Shown here: positions 1-12,929 of the stretch, one piece after another
How the letters are laid out: every line of letters begins with the position of its first letter
Numbering within the stretch: the first letter of the stretch is position 1
NCBI GenBank assembly: GCA_008694505.1
Contig: VZDJ01006585.1
Span: 12,247,863 to 12,311,862 of the forward strand
Length of the DNA stretch: 64,000 bases
Source: Cyanoderma ruficeps
Taxonomy: Eukaryota > Chordata > Aves > Passeriformes > Timaliidae
Direction: 5' to 3'
Made by a program: the position numbers and the translations under genes
Notes under the pieces: model-generated
Seen by the model: the letters and a program-made list of their open reading frames with translations, nothing else
Database searches by the model: none
What the model was told of the DNA's origin: nothing

Positions 1-502
1 TTTGTTCCTTGTACCCCCATGTTTACCCCATCGTGGTTTACCCCGATTACTGTTATCCATCAGTCATCAGTTCTGTAACTCCTGGGTCTTATCCATCACT
101 TCGAGACCTCTCTCTAGGTGTCTAGAAAGTTCCAGTGAGGGCATCGAGTGGTTGGGCAGGATCCTTGTTATTCCCTACCTTGCCTCGTTGATTTGTTCTA
201 CTGTTTGTCCTTTATGCACAGAGCCACTCCTTCCATTCCCCTGGTTGGTTTCACACTGTGCCCTTCCCCTTGCCCCTCCCCTGCATTTAAGATGTGCACA
301 GAGATGATCTGCACTCTGCAGACTGCTGGGCAGACTCTCTGGGGGAGAAGTGGTCCCTTGTGGACATCGTAAACCCCAGCTGCTGTTCACCCATCAGAGT
401 CCTCCCTTCTCTTCCTCGTCTCTGCTCACGTTTCTGCAGTGGCAAAGGCCCCACAGGATCGGGAAGATATCCCCGGATACAAGACCGTACGTCACACTAC
501 GG
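1..502 (+). mobile_element. Endogenous retrovirus LTR, 5' end cut by window edge
   Basis: This block is clearly richer in G+C than the AT-rich DNA that follows. It ends just before a sequence matching a retroviral primer binding site (504-518), which sets the orientation as plus and makes 1-502 the LTR. Within it, CATTTAAG near 284-291 sits where a TATA box would be, after a C-rich stretch at 258-283. I see no clear AATAAA signal. The short frames on both strands here (for example 175-390 minus, 294-545 plus) are accidental. A tRNA-Leu primer site is typical of ERVL-type elements, so an ERVL-like origin is inferred. The true 5' end lies outside the window. An LTR is strongly suggested; the family name is not established. 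Confidence 0.6.
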
Positions 503-560
503 CTGGTGTCAGGACTGGCCAGGTGAAGCGGGACAAGGGTCCTGAGACACCGTGACCACC
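503..560 (+). mobile_element. Primer binding site (tRNA-Leu-like) and leader remnant
   Basis: TGGTGTCAGGACTGG at 504-518 matches the complement of a tRNA-Leu 3' end (known form TGGTGTCAGGAGTGG) at all but one position. In retroviruses this site lies just inside the 5' LTR and primes minus-strand DNA synthesis. Only about 40 bases of G+C-rich leader follow before AT-rich DNA resumes. The internal region is therefore deleted, or the retroviral sequence ends abruptly here. No gag, pol or env frame is visible downstream. Confidence 0.5.
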
Positions 561-1270
561 TCAGCCAGGAAATGCTTGGACTTCTACTGTACAAGCACAC
601 CCCTATGTCCCTGAATGTCTATATCCCTTTATATCACTGGACAAATTAGAGGACCAAAGTGCTGGCAAAGATTACTCTATTGTGTATCTTCTAAAATGGA
701 GGACCAGGACTGATTTTGAAGGGCAGTAAAAGTGCAAGAGAAAAATAAGCCAAAATAAGGCAAATATGTGGAGAAAGTATGAGCACAGCTCCATAGTTTT
801 ATATGCAAGTAAGTTAGGTGTGGAAGGCAAAACTCTTTTAAAGATAATTGCATTTTTTTTTCCAGAGCCAGGAAGTTTCAGTGTTTTGATGAGATAGTGT
901 CTTCTAATGCCTGCTCTGCAACAGAGCAGGTCTTTCTTATTGAATTTACAAGGTTTTTTAGATTTATTTTTTACACTCTCAGGGTTCATTCAATACAGGG
1001 TAGGGTCATAAATCTAGTTACTGGCCCTACACATGAAAATCTGTAGATGTCTGAAGTTTAAACAGTATGGGCTACTTACTGAGAGGTAAGCACTTCAGTT
1101 CTTTCTTCTCTTTGCAGATTCATAAAAGTTTTACTTCATTCTGCTTCTGCTCCTCATTAAACAATGCTTTTCTTACAGAAAACTTTATGTCACTTTAATA
1201 GACAGGCTAAACAAAATTATGGAAATAATAGGACAACATGATGAATGTTGCCACAAAAATACATGGTAAA

Positions 1271-1335
1271 TATATATATATATACACACATAAATACATA
1301 AATATATTTAAAATAATAAAATATAATAAAATATA
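1271..1335. repeat. AT-rich simple repeat
   Basis: A (TA)n run at 1271-1283 passes into CA and ATA/AAT units. It is a degenerate microsatellite. Confidence 0.8.
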
Positions 1336-1944
1336 TGTAAAACATATTAACAAAGACCTGCTTCCAAGGTCAGCAGCACTTAAAGTGTTTAAGAAAAGTA
1401 AGTTAGTATGACAGTTCTTGAAAATGCTTTCTTTGTGTAAGTGGTGATACAGTAAGACAAACTGTCTTACAGGGGTATTAGTGCAAACTCTCCAGTCTAA
1501 AATCAGGATTTTAGGAAGCAATTTTTTAAGTTTCTAATCTGGGACTATATCACCTATGTTTTTTTTCTTAGCATCCACGAATTTCACTATCCAAACAACA
1601 TTCCCGAAAGGAGATCAGAATTTGCTGGATGTTCACCCTTAGAACATTTAGTTTCTTAGGCATTCTGCAATGTATGACAAGAGGTAGTGTGGGCTGGGAA
1701 AGTGAAAACCATTACCACTTCCTCTGCCTGACCTGTTCACCTGCATAAGTTGCTTGTTAGTCAACTGAAGAGGCTGAGCTGACAGTGTTCATCTGCCTAG
1801 GCTCAGGATCTGACTCTAGAACAGCATGGATGAGGGACACAGTAACCTTTTCAGCCATCCCAGTCTTAGCCTGCTTGTCAATCAAAGCCCTAAGAATACA
1901 CTAAAAAACCAGATTTTCTGAGGGTGGGCACTCAGCAGTTTCTA

Positions 1945-1972
1945 AAAATCGAGCTCTTTGGAGCTCGATTTT
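1945..1972. repeat. Perfect 12-bp inverted repeat (hairpin)
   Basis: AAAATCGAGCTC at 1945-1956 is followed by the loop TTTG (1957-1960) and the exact complement GAGCTCGATTTT at 1961-1972. With one bulged A the stem extends two more pairs outward. The core holds two SacI-type GAGCTC sites in mirror position. No transposon ends or RNA-gene features surround it. The function is unknown. Confidence 0.9.
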
Positions 1973-2210
1973 AGTCTCATTTAGACACTTATCAGTTAGA
2001 GCCTTTCAGTTTGGTGCACACCTCTTAATCAGCCAAATCTTTATAGACTTCCACAGCTTGGCCAGCTTTGACATTTAAAGGTGCCTTTTGCCCAGAAAAT
2101 CCCATTAATCATAGTGGAAATATGGTTGAAGTCTCAACTTGGCTCAGCTTGGAAATATGTGCTCAGCCATGAGTCAATTGAAACATACCGTCTCCCCCAC
2201 ATCCCGCTAA

Positions 2211-2296
2211 AGAAAACAAACAAACAAACAACTCAAAGCAAACTTTAAAAAAAAAAAAAACCAAACCCAAAAACACAATATAAAACCCAACAAAAC
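2211..2296. repeat. A-rich low-complexity tract with CCC interruptions
   Basis: (CAAA)n at 2215-2231 is followed by a run of 14 A and by units such as CCAAACCCAAAAACAC. It resembles similar tracts at 13596-13640, 53799-53967 and 57919-57950. It is probably a simple repeat or an old poly(A) tail; I see no retrotransposon body attached to it. Confidence 0.7.
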
Positions 2297-5200
2297 TTTT
2301 TGAGTTTTTCTTTGACTTCCCAGAAAGAATTCCCATGTTATCATTTGCTCTGGAACTGATTTATGCAAGACCATATTATTCAATCCTCGGTGACTCAGTA
2401 TAGTCAGGTATGTTTTTTGCAAAAGAAGAGAGGCACATTAAGTGGTACTCTGTGTTTTTTGCACACTCCTATTCAAAGCACAGAGAGAATTATTTTAATC
2501 TTTAAAAGATAAAACCACAAAAACAAAGGGAAAAAATGTTGCTGAGTGGTTCACTGATGTTGATGAGTGGCTTCTGTCTTCTCTCAAAATTCAGTGCTCT
2601 TTCTTTCTTCCCCTTCAAAACCAATAGCACAGAAAAAATTATAGGTCTGTTTGTCTTTAGCTATTGCAGTTGAGAGGAAAGGACTCCAAAACAAATGCCT
2701 CAAGTATTTCTGTTAGTTTTATACACTCAATCCTACTCTTAAAATATTTTGGTAGCAATTGTTACTTCTCCTCCTTGATGCTAGTAAGAACTACTACCCC
2801 AAAATATTAGAGAAGTAACTGGATAATCTTTCCCCTCTCCAATATAGATACTATCTCTCATCCCTATAATTCGTGACTTGTGGACCATTTTTATTTAAAA
2901 CGTCCTCACTCTTGATTTTCAATCCTTGAATCCAATGTACACACCTCACCATATGGTGCATAATTCAAAAAAGTATAAATAGATCTGAAGGCTCCCCATC
3001 CACCTAAGAGTCAGTGTAAACTAGATGGTTATTTCTCTGTGGTAGTGTTATGCACTTTGTTGCATTGAAAGAAATAGGAAGTCTTTGGTGGCCATGTTGA
3101 TATATATATGGTGTGGCTGTCCACCTTTCTAATGGAAGACAGAGAGCTTCTTTTCCAGAAAGAAAACAATAAACCCCATTTCCTGACTCTTATCTTAGTC
3201 ATCAAAACAGCCAGTCATGATGATAAGATACATAAGAGACTTATCTTGACTCTGTCTGAGCTGACATCAGCCTTTATGTCCCACTTTGCAAGACAGTGTT
3301 ATAACACTAGGCTATAATAACAGTAAGTAGGAGAGAAACAGCTTTAGAGGTGAGCTTCTACAATGCTGAAGCCACAAAATTCTAGGGGTTGGAGGAAAGA
3401 TGGTAAAAATAAATTTAGGATCTATCTTAGGATAATGCAGATTATTGATCCTTGGAATAGGAAGGCACAAAAAAATAACACAAACTACAAAAAATATAAC
3501 TAGTCCAAGCTAAAAAAATAAAGCGACCAACTACCAAACCCCAAAATCTTAGGTGTAATCCTTTCCAGTCACATTTCATGACCCCCTCCCCAATACAGTA
3601 CTCTCTCAATGGTCTGATGATTCATGCATTCCTGGGCTGTGTGCTGCATTTGAAAGAATGAAGACGGTTCTCGGCCAGAATATGCCACAGGGAGGTGTTA
3701 TGACTGAGACTACCTGCAGCTAGAGTTTACCTTCTATTAATTTGCATTGCAAGAAATTCACTCATCTCTCTGTTCAAATAATTTTTCCTTTCTTTTATTC
3801 TTACTGCTGCTTTGACCAGTGTTTCAGGGTTCTCTCCTCAAATAAGGAACCTGTGGGTGTTAACTGTCATCTGAACAGGCCTTAAATCCTGATGTGATTT
3901 CCTATGCTTAAGGTTGCTGTCATTATCTACTCCAGAGAGGTAAGGGAGATTAAGCAGCTGCCTACATTGTCCTGAATTCCCTTCATATTTCCCACAACAT
4001 ATGTTTGGGTATGTGGGTAAATAGCTGCAGATACTCAGAGACACCTGTGTGCCTACAGAGTTAGGTGACTGAAAAACAATATTATCATCTATGAGCCTAG
4101 GATTATGTAGTTTCTTAAGCCTTTATTTTGTTAAGATTTATGTGAACTTTAGCCATGAAGAATGTTTTTATCCTTAAAACATAGACCAAACCACTAGCAC
4201 TTACATTATGATGTTATGGGGACAAAGGAAACTGACGTATTGTCACCTGCATGAAAAAAACCCCACCTCTTTAAATCCTTTAGTCTCATTAAGTAAAATT
4301 GTTGAAATAAACTTTTCAGGGTCTTTTGCCTGTACTACAGAATAAAGTAATGATTTTTGGGAATGAGTTAGAAGAAATGGATGATTTCTAAACAGAAATG
4401 TAAAATAGTATTTTTTGAATGTTTGCATTGAATTAAAATACCCATTCTCAGCTGAAGATTTTTAAATTCAGCCTTGCTGATGCACTCCTCACATTCAATA
4501 TCATTGGTGTTACTCCCATAGTTACTATTCACATTATACTGTTTGATTTGTTTTGTTGGATTCTGGTTAGCTATGGCCAACTTTGCATGAGTTTACATTT
4601 GCTGTCATCGCATTCATTCAGATTTTGCTTCCATAATTGCTAGTGCAGGCTGTATAGCATTTGACTTCATATTCATCAGTTGCTGCTGTTTTATAAACAT
4701 TAAGCCGGTTGTACTTCACTAAGTGAAAATTGTAAATGTGTGTCCTTTTCATTCACACAGCACCAAATCACATTCAGGTACCAAAACATAAGTTCACCAG
4801 AGATATAATTGCATTTACTTTGTTCTGCTAGCTACTTCCATTAACATGTAAGGCTTAAAAGACCTTCAGCTCTTGAAATCTTCTTCAGAATTGTTCTAAA
4901 GTGGCTGTTCAATCCTGCATATATTAGACATGCCCAGTCTTCCAGTCTAACAGCTATAGTGCGTGTTTTCATTTTAAGATAGGCTGCATGAATTTTCAAC
5001 AGGTAATAAGGTTCTGGTAATACTTTTTGAGAAATGTGTGCTTCTGTGTGTGCTGTTTGCCGATTTGGTATTCAACATGGCTTTACAATATTCTGAAAGT
5101 ATCTTTAGTACTTAGAAGCTAATGTCTGATGGCAGATGACTGTGTCACTGAAATACTTATGAAGACTCTGGAAATGGGCCTGTTCAGACCCCACAAACTT

Positions 5201-5584
5201 CATTTCACATTTATTTCTCATGGAATAATATAACCTTATTTTGCTTGTATGTCCTGAGCTAGGTTTGATCTGTTGCCAATCTGAGCCAAGGATTCTGCCT
5301 CACAAAATAGGTTGTGGAACAACAGCTTCTCATTATAGGCATATTGATTCTCCTGTTCTTATTTGTTACCACCTTCTGCAATGAATATTTTTGAGCTACT
5401 GTGTTGTAAAAAAATTTCCAGGGTTGACAAAAACACCTTTCTTTTCATGCCAGTTTTTTAATATGCTTCATGTGTGTCATCTAACCACTTAGCAAGTTAA
5501 TTTTTCACAATTTAAGGCTATACTATCGATAGAATATGTTTTTAAAACCTAATTGTTGCTTAAAGAGTTGGTATTTTTCATTTC

Positions 5585-5805
5585 CTGTGAAAACAGCCAA
5601 TCTAAAACTCTCCTGGCACAACTTGAGGCCATTCATTCATGTTCTACTACAAATTAGCTCAGGAAAGAGACTGCCACCCCACCCTTGCTGCAGACTCCTC
5701 TCAGCTAGCTGAGAGCAACATGGTTTCCTCTGAGTCCCCTTTCCTCTGGACTGAGCAACCCCAGTGCCTTCAGCTGCTCTTCACAGGACTTGTTTTCTAA
5801 ATACT
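5585..5805 (-). mobile_element. CR1 LINE fragment (near 3' end), minus strand
   Basis: Read on the plus strand, the block from CCAATCTAAAACTCTCCTGG (5597-5616) through CAACTTGAGGCC, GAGCAACATGG, CTCTGGACTGAGCAACCCCAG and CTTCACAGGACTTG follows the antisense of the avian CR1 3' region. That region encodes the C-terminal end of the reverse-transcriptase ORF. The same blocks recur in the better preserved CR1 at 59944-60392, which supports the call from within the window. The terminal octamer repeat is missing, so the 3' end has been lost, which is unusual because CR1 copies normally lose the 5' end. No open frame survives. Confidence 0.75.
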
Positions 5806-8800
5806 TCATTCATTACAGTAAAAATCTTTCAGGCTTCATGCTCTGACCGAGTCTCACCACTTGAATCACTGTTAAATAGTTGCAGCATGAATAAAAATAA
5901 TCTGCTATCTCACTGGATCTTGTTCAGAGATCTCTAATCTGCTCCTGCAGAAGGTATTCTCTGTCTGCTAGGGTTTTCATTTGCTGTTCCTGTTCAGCAA
6001 ATCAAGAACTGCACCAGATTGGAAAGAAGAGCTTGAAGAAGGAAAGAGTCATACAGAATGGGAACAAAGGAATGTGTGGAAAAAGACAGACAGAAAACAC
6101 TGTAAGAACAAGGAAGTCAGAGCAGCGAGGAGGTTATTGGGATTGTGCAGTCACAGTAAAGGTGAAGGCTAGAACATGGATGCAGTCAGAAGAGGAGGGG
6201 GAGAGCTGATCAAACAGGGAAATGTTTGGGATTACAGTGTAAAAGAAACTCATGATCTCATGCACTTCCACTAAAAAATTAATTGAGTCTATGTATATTG
6301 TTCTCATCTTTAATGACTGCTCATACATAAGACACAGGAATATGAAGGAGACATTTCGAAGAAATCATGTTTTTTGATTGCTTTGAAACTATAATTTCAT
6401 ATCTTGGGAAACCTATCAATCTAAATAACTGTAGCAGATGACAGGCAGCTTCAAATAATTTTTGTTACAGTAATGCATTCTTACTATTTCTTTAAAATTG
6501 ATTTTATTTTTCTTACAGTATATATGTAAAAAAATCACTATGTTCATCATTTTCATGTGGAGGAGTTGGTTTAAGTGATAAGACTAAAACCATAATAAAG
6601 GAAGGGAGGCTAGAATTCTATGTGTACCATGAACAGCACTAACATATCCTTTCTCCTCCAAAGATCTTTTCTTTGTCTCACTTTATATGTTGAAGTTTCC
6701 CATGGGTAGAAGAAGTGGATTAACAATTTTAATTGATACTTAATTAAATAATTTTACATCTTTGAGTGTTTAAGCATTCAAGTTGAACTTTATTCACTAT
6801 GCTTTTTTATTCATAGTACAGTAGAGAAAAGGGATACTCTTGCATTGTCAATAGCACTCAGTTGGGATCTCTCTCTAGCCTATTTGTTAGTGTACTTTCC
6901 ATTATATGCCTTAGGAGTCTCAATTATTTAGGCAGTTATTGCATAGGATATCTGCAGTGGGATCCAATGTAAAATTGAACAGTGGAGATGGAACCTCAGA
7001 TCTGCCAACTGCAAGCTGGCTGCCATGCCATGAAATTATAGAGTCAAGCCCGCATTCACTGTCTTTCAGTCTTTATTGGGGAAGAAGACAGAAAATATTG
7101 TCTTTTCACTTAGTACTGGACTGATGAGTGTCTCTGAATCTCATCTACAAATACCCAGCTGCCTAGTGATTGTAACTGGAGATACGTCTTCATATCTACC
7201 CAGGCAGGAAAACGAATTTGAAATTAGCAGTCCTGTATCACAAGCAAAGTGCACTATTACTGAATTATCAGAGAAAATTAATGGTATCAGTAGCTTGTCC
7301 CTTTCTTCCAATCTTATTTAAAAATATATTAGGTCTCTGGTCATGTTCTTGACCCTAATCTCTACAGAGATAAACAGATATGAATCTCATATGGATCTAA
7401 ATATTCTCTGGAGCTGGGAGTTAGGTGACTATATCCTTAGTTTCCATTTTCCTCTAGAGTTATTCCTATTATTTAAATTAATGTTGGGTATTTTTTATGT
7501 GTGTTTGCCTTTTATACTCCATTCTTTAAAACCAAGTTCTACCCAAATAACACACAAAACACTGTCTGGACTGCACAGTATAAATTTCACTAAGTAGCTG
7601 TGGCATAAATTTCCCTCGTGAATGTATAGCCTAACAGCCTGTCTCCAGGCAGCAATCAGGCCCCCACTGAGCTTGGCAAGATGAAGTCGCTGATCCAGAG
7701 CACTCACAACATAAGCTCATGACAAGAAAGAACAGATGGAGACAAAGGTAAATAGCGGTGTGGTGGCAAACAGAGTAACAATGAAGCTGGGTCCATCTGT
7801 TGTTCCAGTCGGCACAGAAACTGTACTTGTCCTCTGCTGTGTCCCATTGCACCACTCCATCTCTTTGGGTACAGCAGGCAGCTTGGTAGATAAATGGACA
7901 GGGCTGTGCTTTGACTGAGGGGGACTGTATTTATGTGTCAACCCTTCCTTCCACACAGACTTTGTTGCCTTCATCATCTCTTCCTCTCAGCTCTGAACAT
8001 CATCCCAGTTCTCTTGGCAAGGTGGATGGGCATGGTTCCCTCAGTGTCTTTGTGAAGCAGCAGTTAGGTGCTGAGTGGGGCAATTCATGCATAAAGCTCT
8101 CAAAGCTTTTCTTTGAAGCAAAAGCTCTCCCAAAAAATAAAATTGTCCAGGAACTGTTCTCTGGTTATAAGAAAAAATGACTGGACGTAGCTGGTGTCCA
8201 AATGGCTACCTTCTTTGATGCTACAAAGAAGTCTGGCCACAGCAAAACTGCTTACTGGGAGTGTTTTTGGAGGCAAACTGTCCTTTAGCTGTTTCAAAAC
8301 ATTTGGGAACATGCTAGATGGTGCAGGCTAAAGCCAAGCCATAGACAGAACAATTAAGCTGTATAAGTTGTCTCAGGTCAGTGCATGAACCCTGCCCTTA
8401 TTTTGTTTGCAAATATAGGAGTAGTCTGAGTAGATAGACCTACTTGACACTTCATGAAAGATACAAAATGAATGGCTAGAATGCAGGTGTGTGGGGAAAA
8501 CACTTCAATAGCTGGAGAGGTTTTGGAGGCTCGTGACAAACCGTCCCTTCCCACTGTTTGGTTTGAGTTTGGTATTTGTAATGGGGTGTCAGTTTTATTC
8601 AGGAAGAGGTGACCTTCACATCCAGAAATTCTGAATGCTGGATCAATGTAAATAAAACAGCACTAAATGGAAAGCCGTGAAAATCATTCAGGTTAGAGGC
8701 AGTTGCTTTTATTACCCTGCAATACTGAAAAAGGACCACGATTACTTTAGTATTCTACTGCATCACACATAGCTATCATCCTGTGTGTCATTTAGTCACA

Positions 8801-11800
8801 GCACCATAAAGTGGAGGCTTGATTTTCTGGAGTGCTCAGTGCCAATCACCTTCAGTCCCCCAATCCACATGAATGCTTGCCATAATGCTCCCAAGGATAC
8901 CAACTCCTTCTTATTTTCTGTACCTGTAAATGAGTAGAAAAAAGGAAGAAAAGTAATTGAACAACCAGACAGTTAGTATTGTGTCTGCAGAAAGGAAAGA
9001 GACTTATGTAAAATATATGTATGAACTGCACTGTGAAGATGGGCAGCATTACTTAAGACAATAAAACTGATCTTGATTTCACTGTCTTGACTAGAGTTCA
9101 AATTCTTATTTTCTGTGTTTGTAAAATAATTTAACATATGGCTGCTAGCTATAATCACAAGTGAAAATTATTTATAAAACTAGCACACTTGTAGCAAAAG
9201 GGTTATTTCATAATTACAAAGATTTACATTGTTTTTTATTTTGTAATGTTAGTTTTACCTGTCAAAGTACAAGATTGACTTAGATACATTTAAACTTTTC
9301 TGCCTATGTAAAATCAAATAGGCTCACTTATGGTTATTGAAATAACTGACAGAATAAAGATTGCAATAAATATTTTGATATAAGAAATATAATTTATTAA
9401 TAGAAGATATATAGTAGGAGCAAACTTTAGAGCATCATTAGAAAAAAACATTACTATGCTATCTGATTTTTATGGGAGTATACCTATGTATCAGAAAACT
9501 GTGAATAGTATGTATCAGAATTCACGCAGTTACAGTCTTCTTTAAATGATAAGGCAACATTTTTATCTTCATGTCGTTTAGCAGAATCTAAGTTCATAGC
9601 TAAATACAAAATTCACATGGCTGTTCATTCTTTTAAATAGCAAAATTCTAGTTGTGTGTACAAATAAGAAATCTGACACAAAATGGAATCTTATTATTCC
9701 TGTTCTGTATATATCAAACTGTATATGCAAATAATCTTCACTTTGAGGAGTATTTTTGAATTTATTTATAAAACCAGAGTTCCAGTTTTTAAACATAAAA
9801 GCTAAATTTAAGTTATTGATGGACACATCACATTTTTCATTGAACTGAGTCAATTAGAAGCAACAATTCTTTCAGGTCTAAAGTGACATTGTATAGAGCT
9901 GCCTAGCACCATAAGTCATAAGCAGGAGAAAGTCCAGCTTTTTTGAAATTTTTTGAAGGATTGTGTTACAAACAGGTAAAACAGTAATAAATGATGCATT
10001 TATGGATCATATATTTAGTGATAAAAATACAATATTTTAAGTGTAATTTTGTGATGTGAAGGATTTTGATTGGAGTCACCCATGGACCCTATTCCCTGTA
10101 TAAAAATTGCAAAGTTAATTGTCTAAACAGAGCAATTAATTTAAATCAACATCTCTGGCAACAAAATAAACCATTAAGGAAGTAAGCATGCTCCTCTTCA
10201 GACACAAGTGCACTTACCTTGGCAGAAGTTATTAGGATTTGGCAACAAGGTCTCGCTTGACACTCATTCCAGTAAGACAGTTTCTTGTTAACCTAATACA
10301 TATTATTACTATTAAAAATAATTACAGTACTTCTTAATGATGATAAAGTGGAAAAGACCTCCTCTGATCAGTAGAAAACATGAAATTCTGTCTCTACCAG
10401 TTACTGGTTATTTTGGGGATGATAATGATGCAGTAAGCCCTTCATTTTCTAAAGAAACTGACATTTGCTGATGTGCATAAATAGGCCAGCTGTTCCTTTT
10501 TTGGGGGTAAAATATAAAATACAGTTAAATCTCCTCAAACTGCTAAAAGATTCCCCAAAGTAAGGTTGACAGTCCTTCAATGGGGACCCTAACTATAAAT
10601 TTCTAAGTAATTAGAAAGAAAATAATTTTCAGTGTAAAGTAATGCATTCAACTATGTAGGAATGCTTTTTTTATGATCCCAAATGGCAATAATTTAGGAT
10701 GTGAGAAATAAAGACATAAAGACAATCATTGCGCTATTTAATAGGGAATGTGATGGGTAATGAAGCACAATTACAATTAAATTCTAGCATGCTGTGTCCT
10801 ACAGGAAAAATCAGCTCTAATGTTTCTAACCTTTATCAACTGACAATGTTGCAGTTATGATCTCATAAATAGTTATCAATTCTGTCTGTATGTCACTGAC
10901 TAGGATTAATACCATAAGCCACTAATAGAGTAAATAATCTAAACATACTTAAATGTACAACATTGCATGGTGACCTTAGAACTGCAGAACAAGTCTATGG
11001 ATTGCAACTTCACATCGTCATAAGTACTTACAGGCATAGTTTGGCAAATTGCAGTGTCTAAAATTAGGAAATTGAGTCCATATTTTGTCATCTCATTGTG
11101 CAGCCTGACTTTTTCACAAGTACTGAGCACTTCTGACCCTATTAATGATAATGAGACCTAAAAGCCCATAAAACCTCTGACAATCTGGCAACCCTCTTTT
11201 ATATAGCTAACTTATCACAATTAAAAGCTAAATTATCAAAATTAAAAGTTTTAGCTGAGAGATTTTTCTGATATTCATCACATGTTGAAGAGGCATGGTG
11301 AAAAGGACAGGGACACATCTTGGTGACATATACTTAGTAAAGGAGTATGCAACTAATACCAACAAACTAATACCAGCAAACTAATGCCATAAATTTTTAA
11401 GCATTAGCCTTTCAGGGAGACGGCATAGGTGGACAATCAGCAGGTGGAAGCTGGAGACTGCAAAAGAATTGCTTCCCCATCCCTGGACCTGACACATCAA
11501 CTGAGAGGAGCAAGTGTCATGTTCTTCTGAATCTTAGACTGTTCTCAAGTGGGCTGGTGATGCTGAAGCTATGGCTTGTGTGGACACTGGTTTTTGAGGA
11601 AAGGAATTGTTATCCACTCATATATGCTACCCTGTAAAGTAAATGGGTTTAGGTCACATGTCAGTGAACAGCATGGTTCTGTCCCAGTGACCACCACTCC
11701 CAATCTCCCCTTTAACAGTTGGCAGACATATTTTCTTCTACATTTTTTGTCCGAATCTTGCAGAAAGAAGCCGTTTGAAAGGAAAGCTATGTATAGTCAT

Positions 11801-12929
11801 CCTTCTAAATTGGTAGAGCTGCCTAAACCTTCCTAAAGGCGCATCACCCCAGATTCTTGGAGTGACTGAAACACTGAAGAGAAGTGTGAAAATAGAGCTG
11901 ATATTTAACTTCCCTATTGATTCACAACATTTTTCTGAATGGCCCGTTACTTATATATTAGATTAATGTAACATGGCTTTGTGTCATTGGAGAGAAAATC
12001 ATATTGTCTGGAAAGTGGGAACTCATCAAAGAAATTTTCTGTAAGTTTTTGATACCTGAGTCATGCAGCTGAAGTCATGCACCTTGATTTATTTTTTTAT
12101 TATTTAAACAAAAATCCTACTTTTTATCCAGAAGTAAGTTTCTTCAAATATTTTAATGTATTTCCATTTATTGTAAAGTGTAATAACTTTTTATTCCTTA
12201 ATATTTATAGTTATTCCATAATAACTATTCTTGTATATTTAAATTCAATAATTATATTTTATTAAATAAGAAATAGAACTTTAATGTAAGTATTTGTAAT
12301 AAATTCTGAATTACATCGTACCAATGTACTTTTGTAAAATTATTGATGGCGTACAGTTTCTCTTCAAAGAGCTTTAACCAGATGTCAACACTTGGTCTCT
12401 GTTTTGGTATTAAGTTTGTGGGTAACCACTGTTTTACCTTTGAACCCCTCTATAATAAGGTCAAAGTCACTCTGTAAGGAAAAAAAGTGAGAAGGTTATT
12501 CAGTCCATGATGTTACTAGTGATGAATTGCCCTATATCACACACTTTATGCTGTTATCCTTGGATTTTATTCCTGGATATCATAGGTAAGGAGACTTCAA
12601 TCACTTTTAGTCCAATTTAATTCCAAATAACACACCTGTTTGCCTTCTTTTATCTTCTCTCTAATCAGGTCTAACAATTTCTTTTTTTTGTCTTTTCTTC
12701 TTTTAGCTGCACTCAATCATACAATGAAGCTGTCAGTAATTTTTCCAGGGTTTGTTGTCTGCTCACCTAATACTTGTAGTGATAAAAATATTTCTTTTTC
12801 CAAAGTTTAGTCATCATTGATGTGAGAATTATGCATATGTTTGATTTTTGAAGGCTTTGGAATAAAGTCTGGTTGTGTTTTAGCTCTGAGAGGTTATACA
12901 TGTCTGACTACTAGGGCACAGGACCTCCA
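5806..12929. other. Unassigned AT-rich region without a gene
   Basis: No recognisable gene or transposon in 7.1 kb. The part at 7630-8330 is richer in G+C and carries several short overlapping frames on both strands (60 to 89 codons). A 14-bp tandem triplication lies at 11351-11388. A candidate minus-strand splice donor lies at 10211-10218 but no gene can be built around it. Confidence 0.55.
11351..11388. repeat. 14-bp tandem repeat, about 2.7 copies
   Basis: AACTAATACC occurs at 11351, again at 11365, and as AACTAATGCC at 11379, with a regular 14-bp spacing. It is a short local tandem duplication with one substitution in the last copy. Confidence 0.85.

Larger units (their letters stand above)
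561..5584. other. Unassigned AT-rich region without a gene
   Basis: No gene or recognisable transposon was found in these 5 kb. It contains an AT-rich simple repeat (1271-1335), a perfect hairpin (1945-1972) and an A-rich tract (2211-2296). The short open frames, such as 672-989 minus (105 codons) and 1207-1521 minus (104 codons), are of biased low-complexity composition and have no recognisable domain. I treat them as chance. Confidence 0.6.

Noticed and set aside
2..545. Overlapping frames on both strands at the left edge
   Set aside because: They lie in LTR sequence, which is not protein-coding, and have no retroviral protein motif.
5529..5536. ATCGAT-centred short palindrome near 5530
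   Set aside because: Too short to be meaningful.
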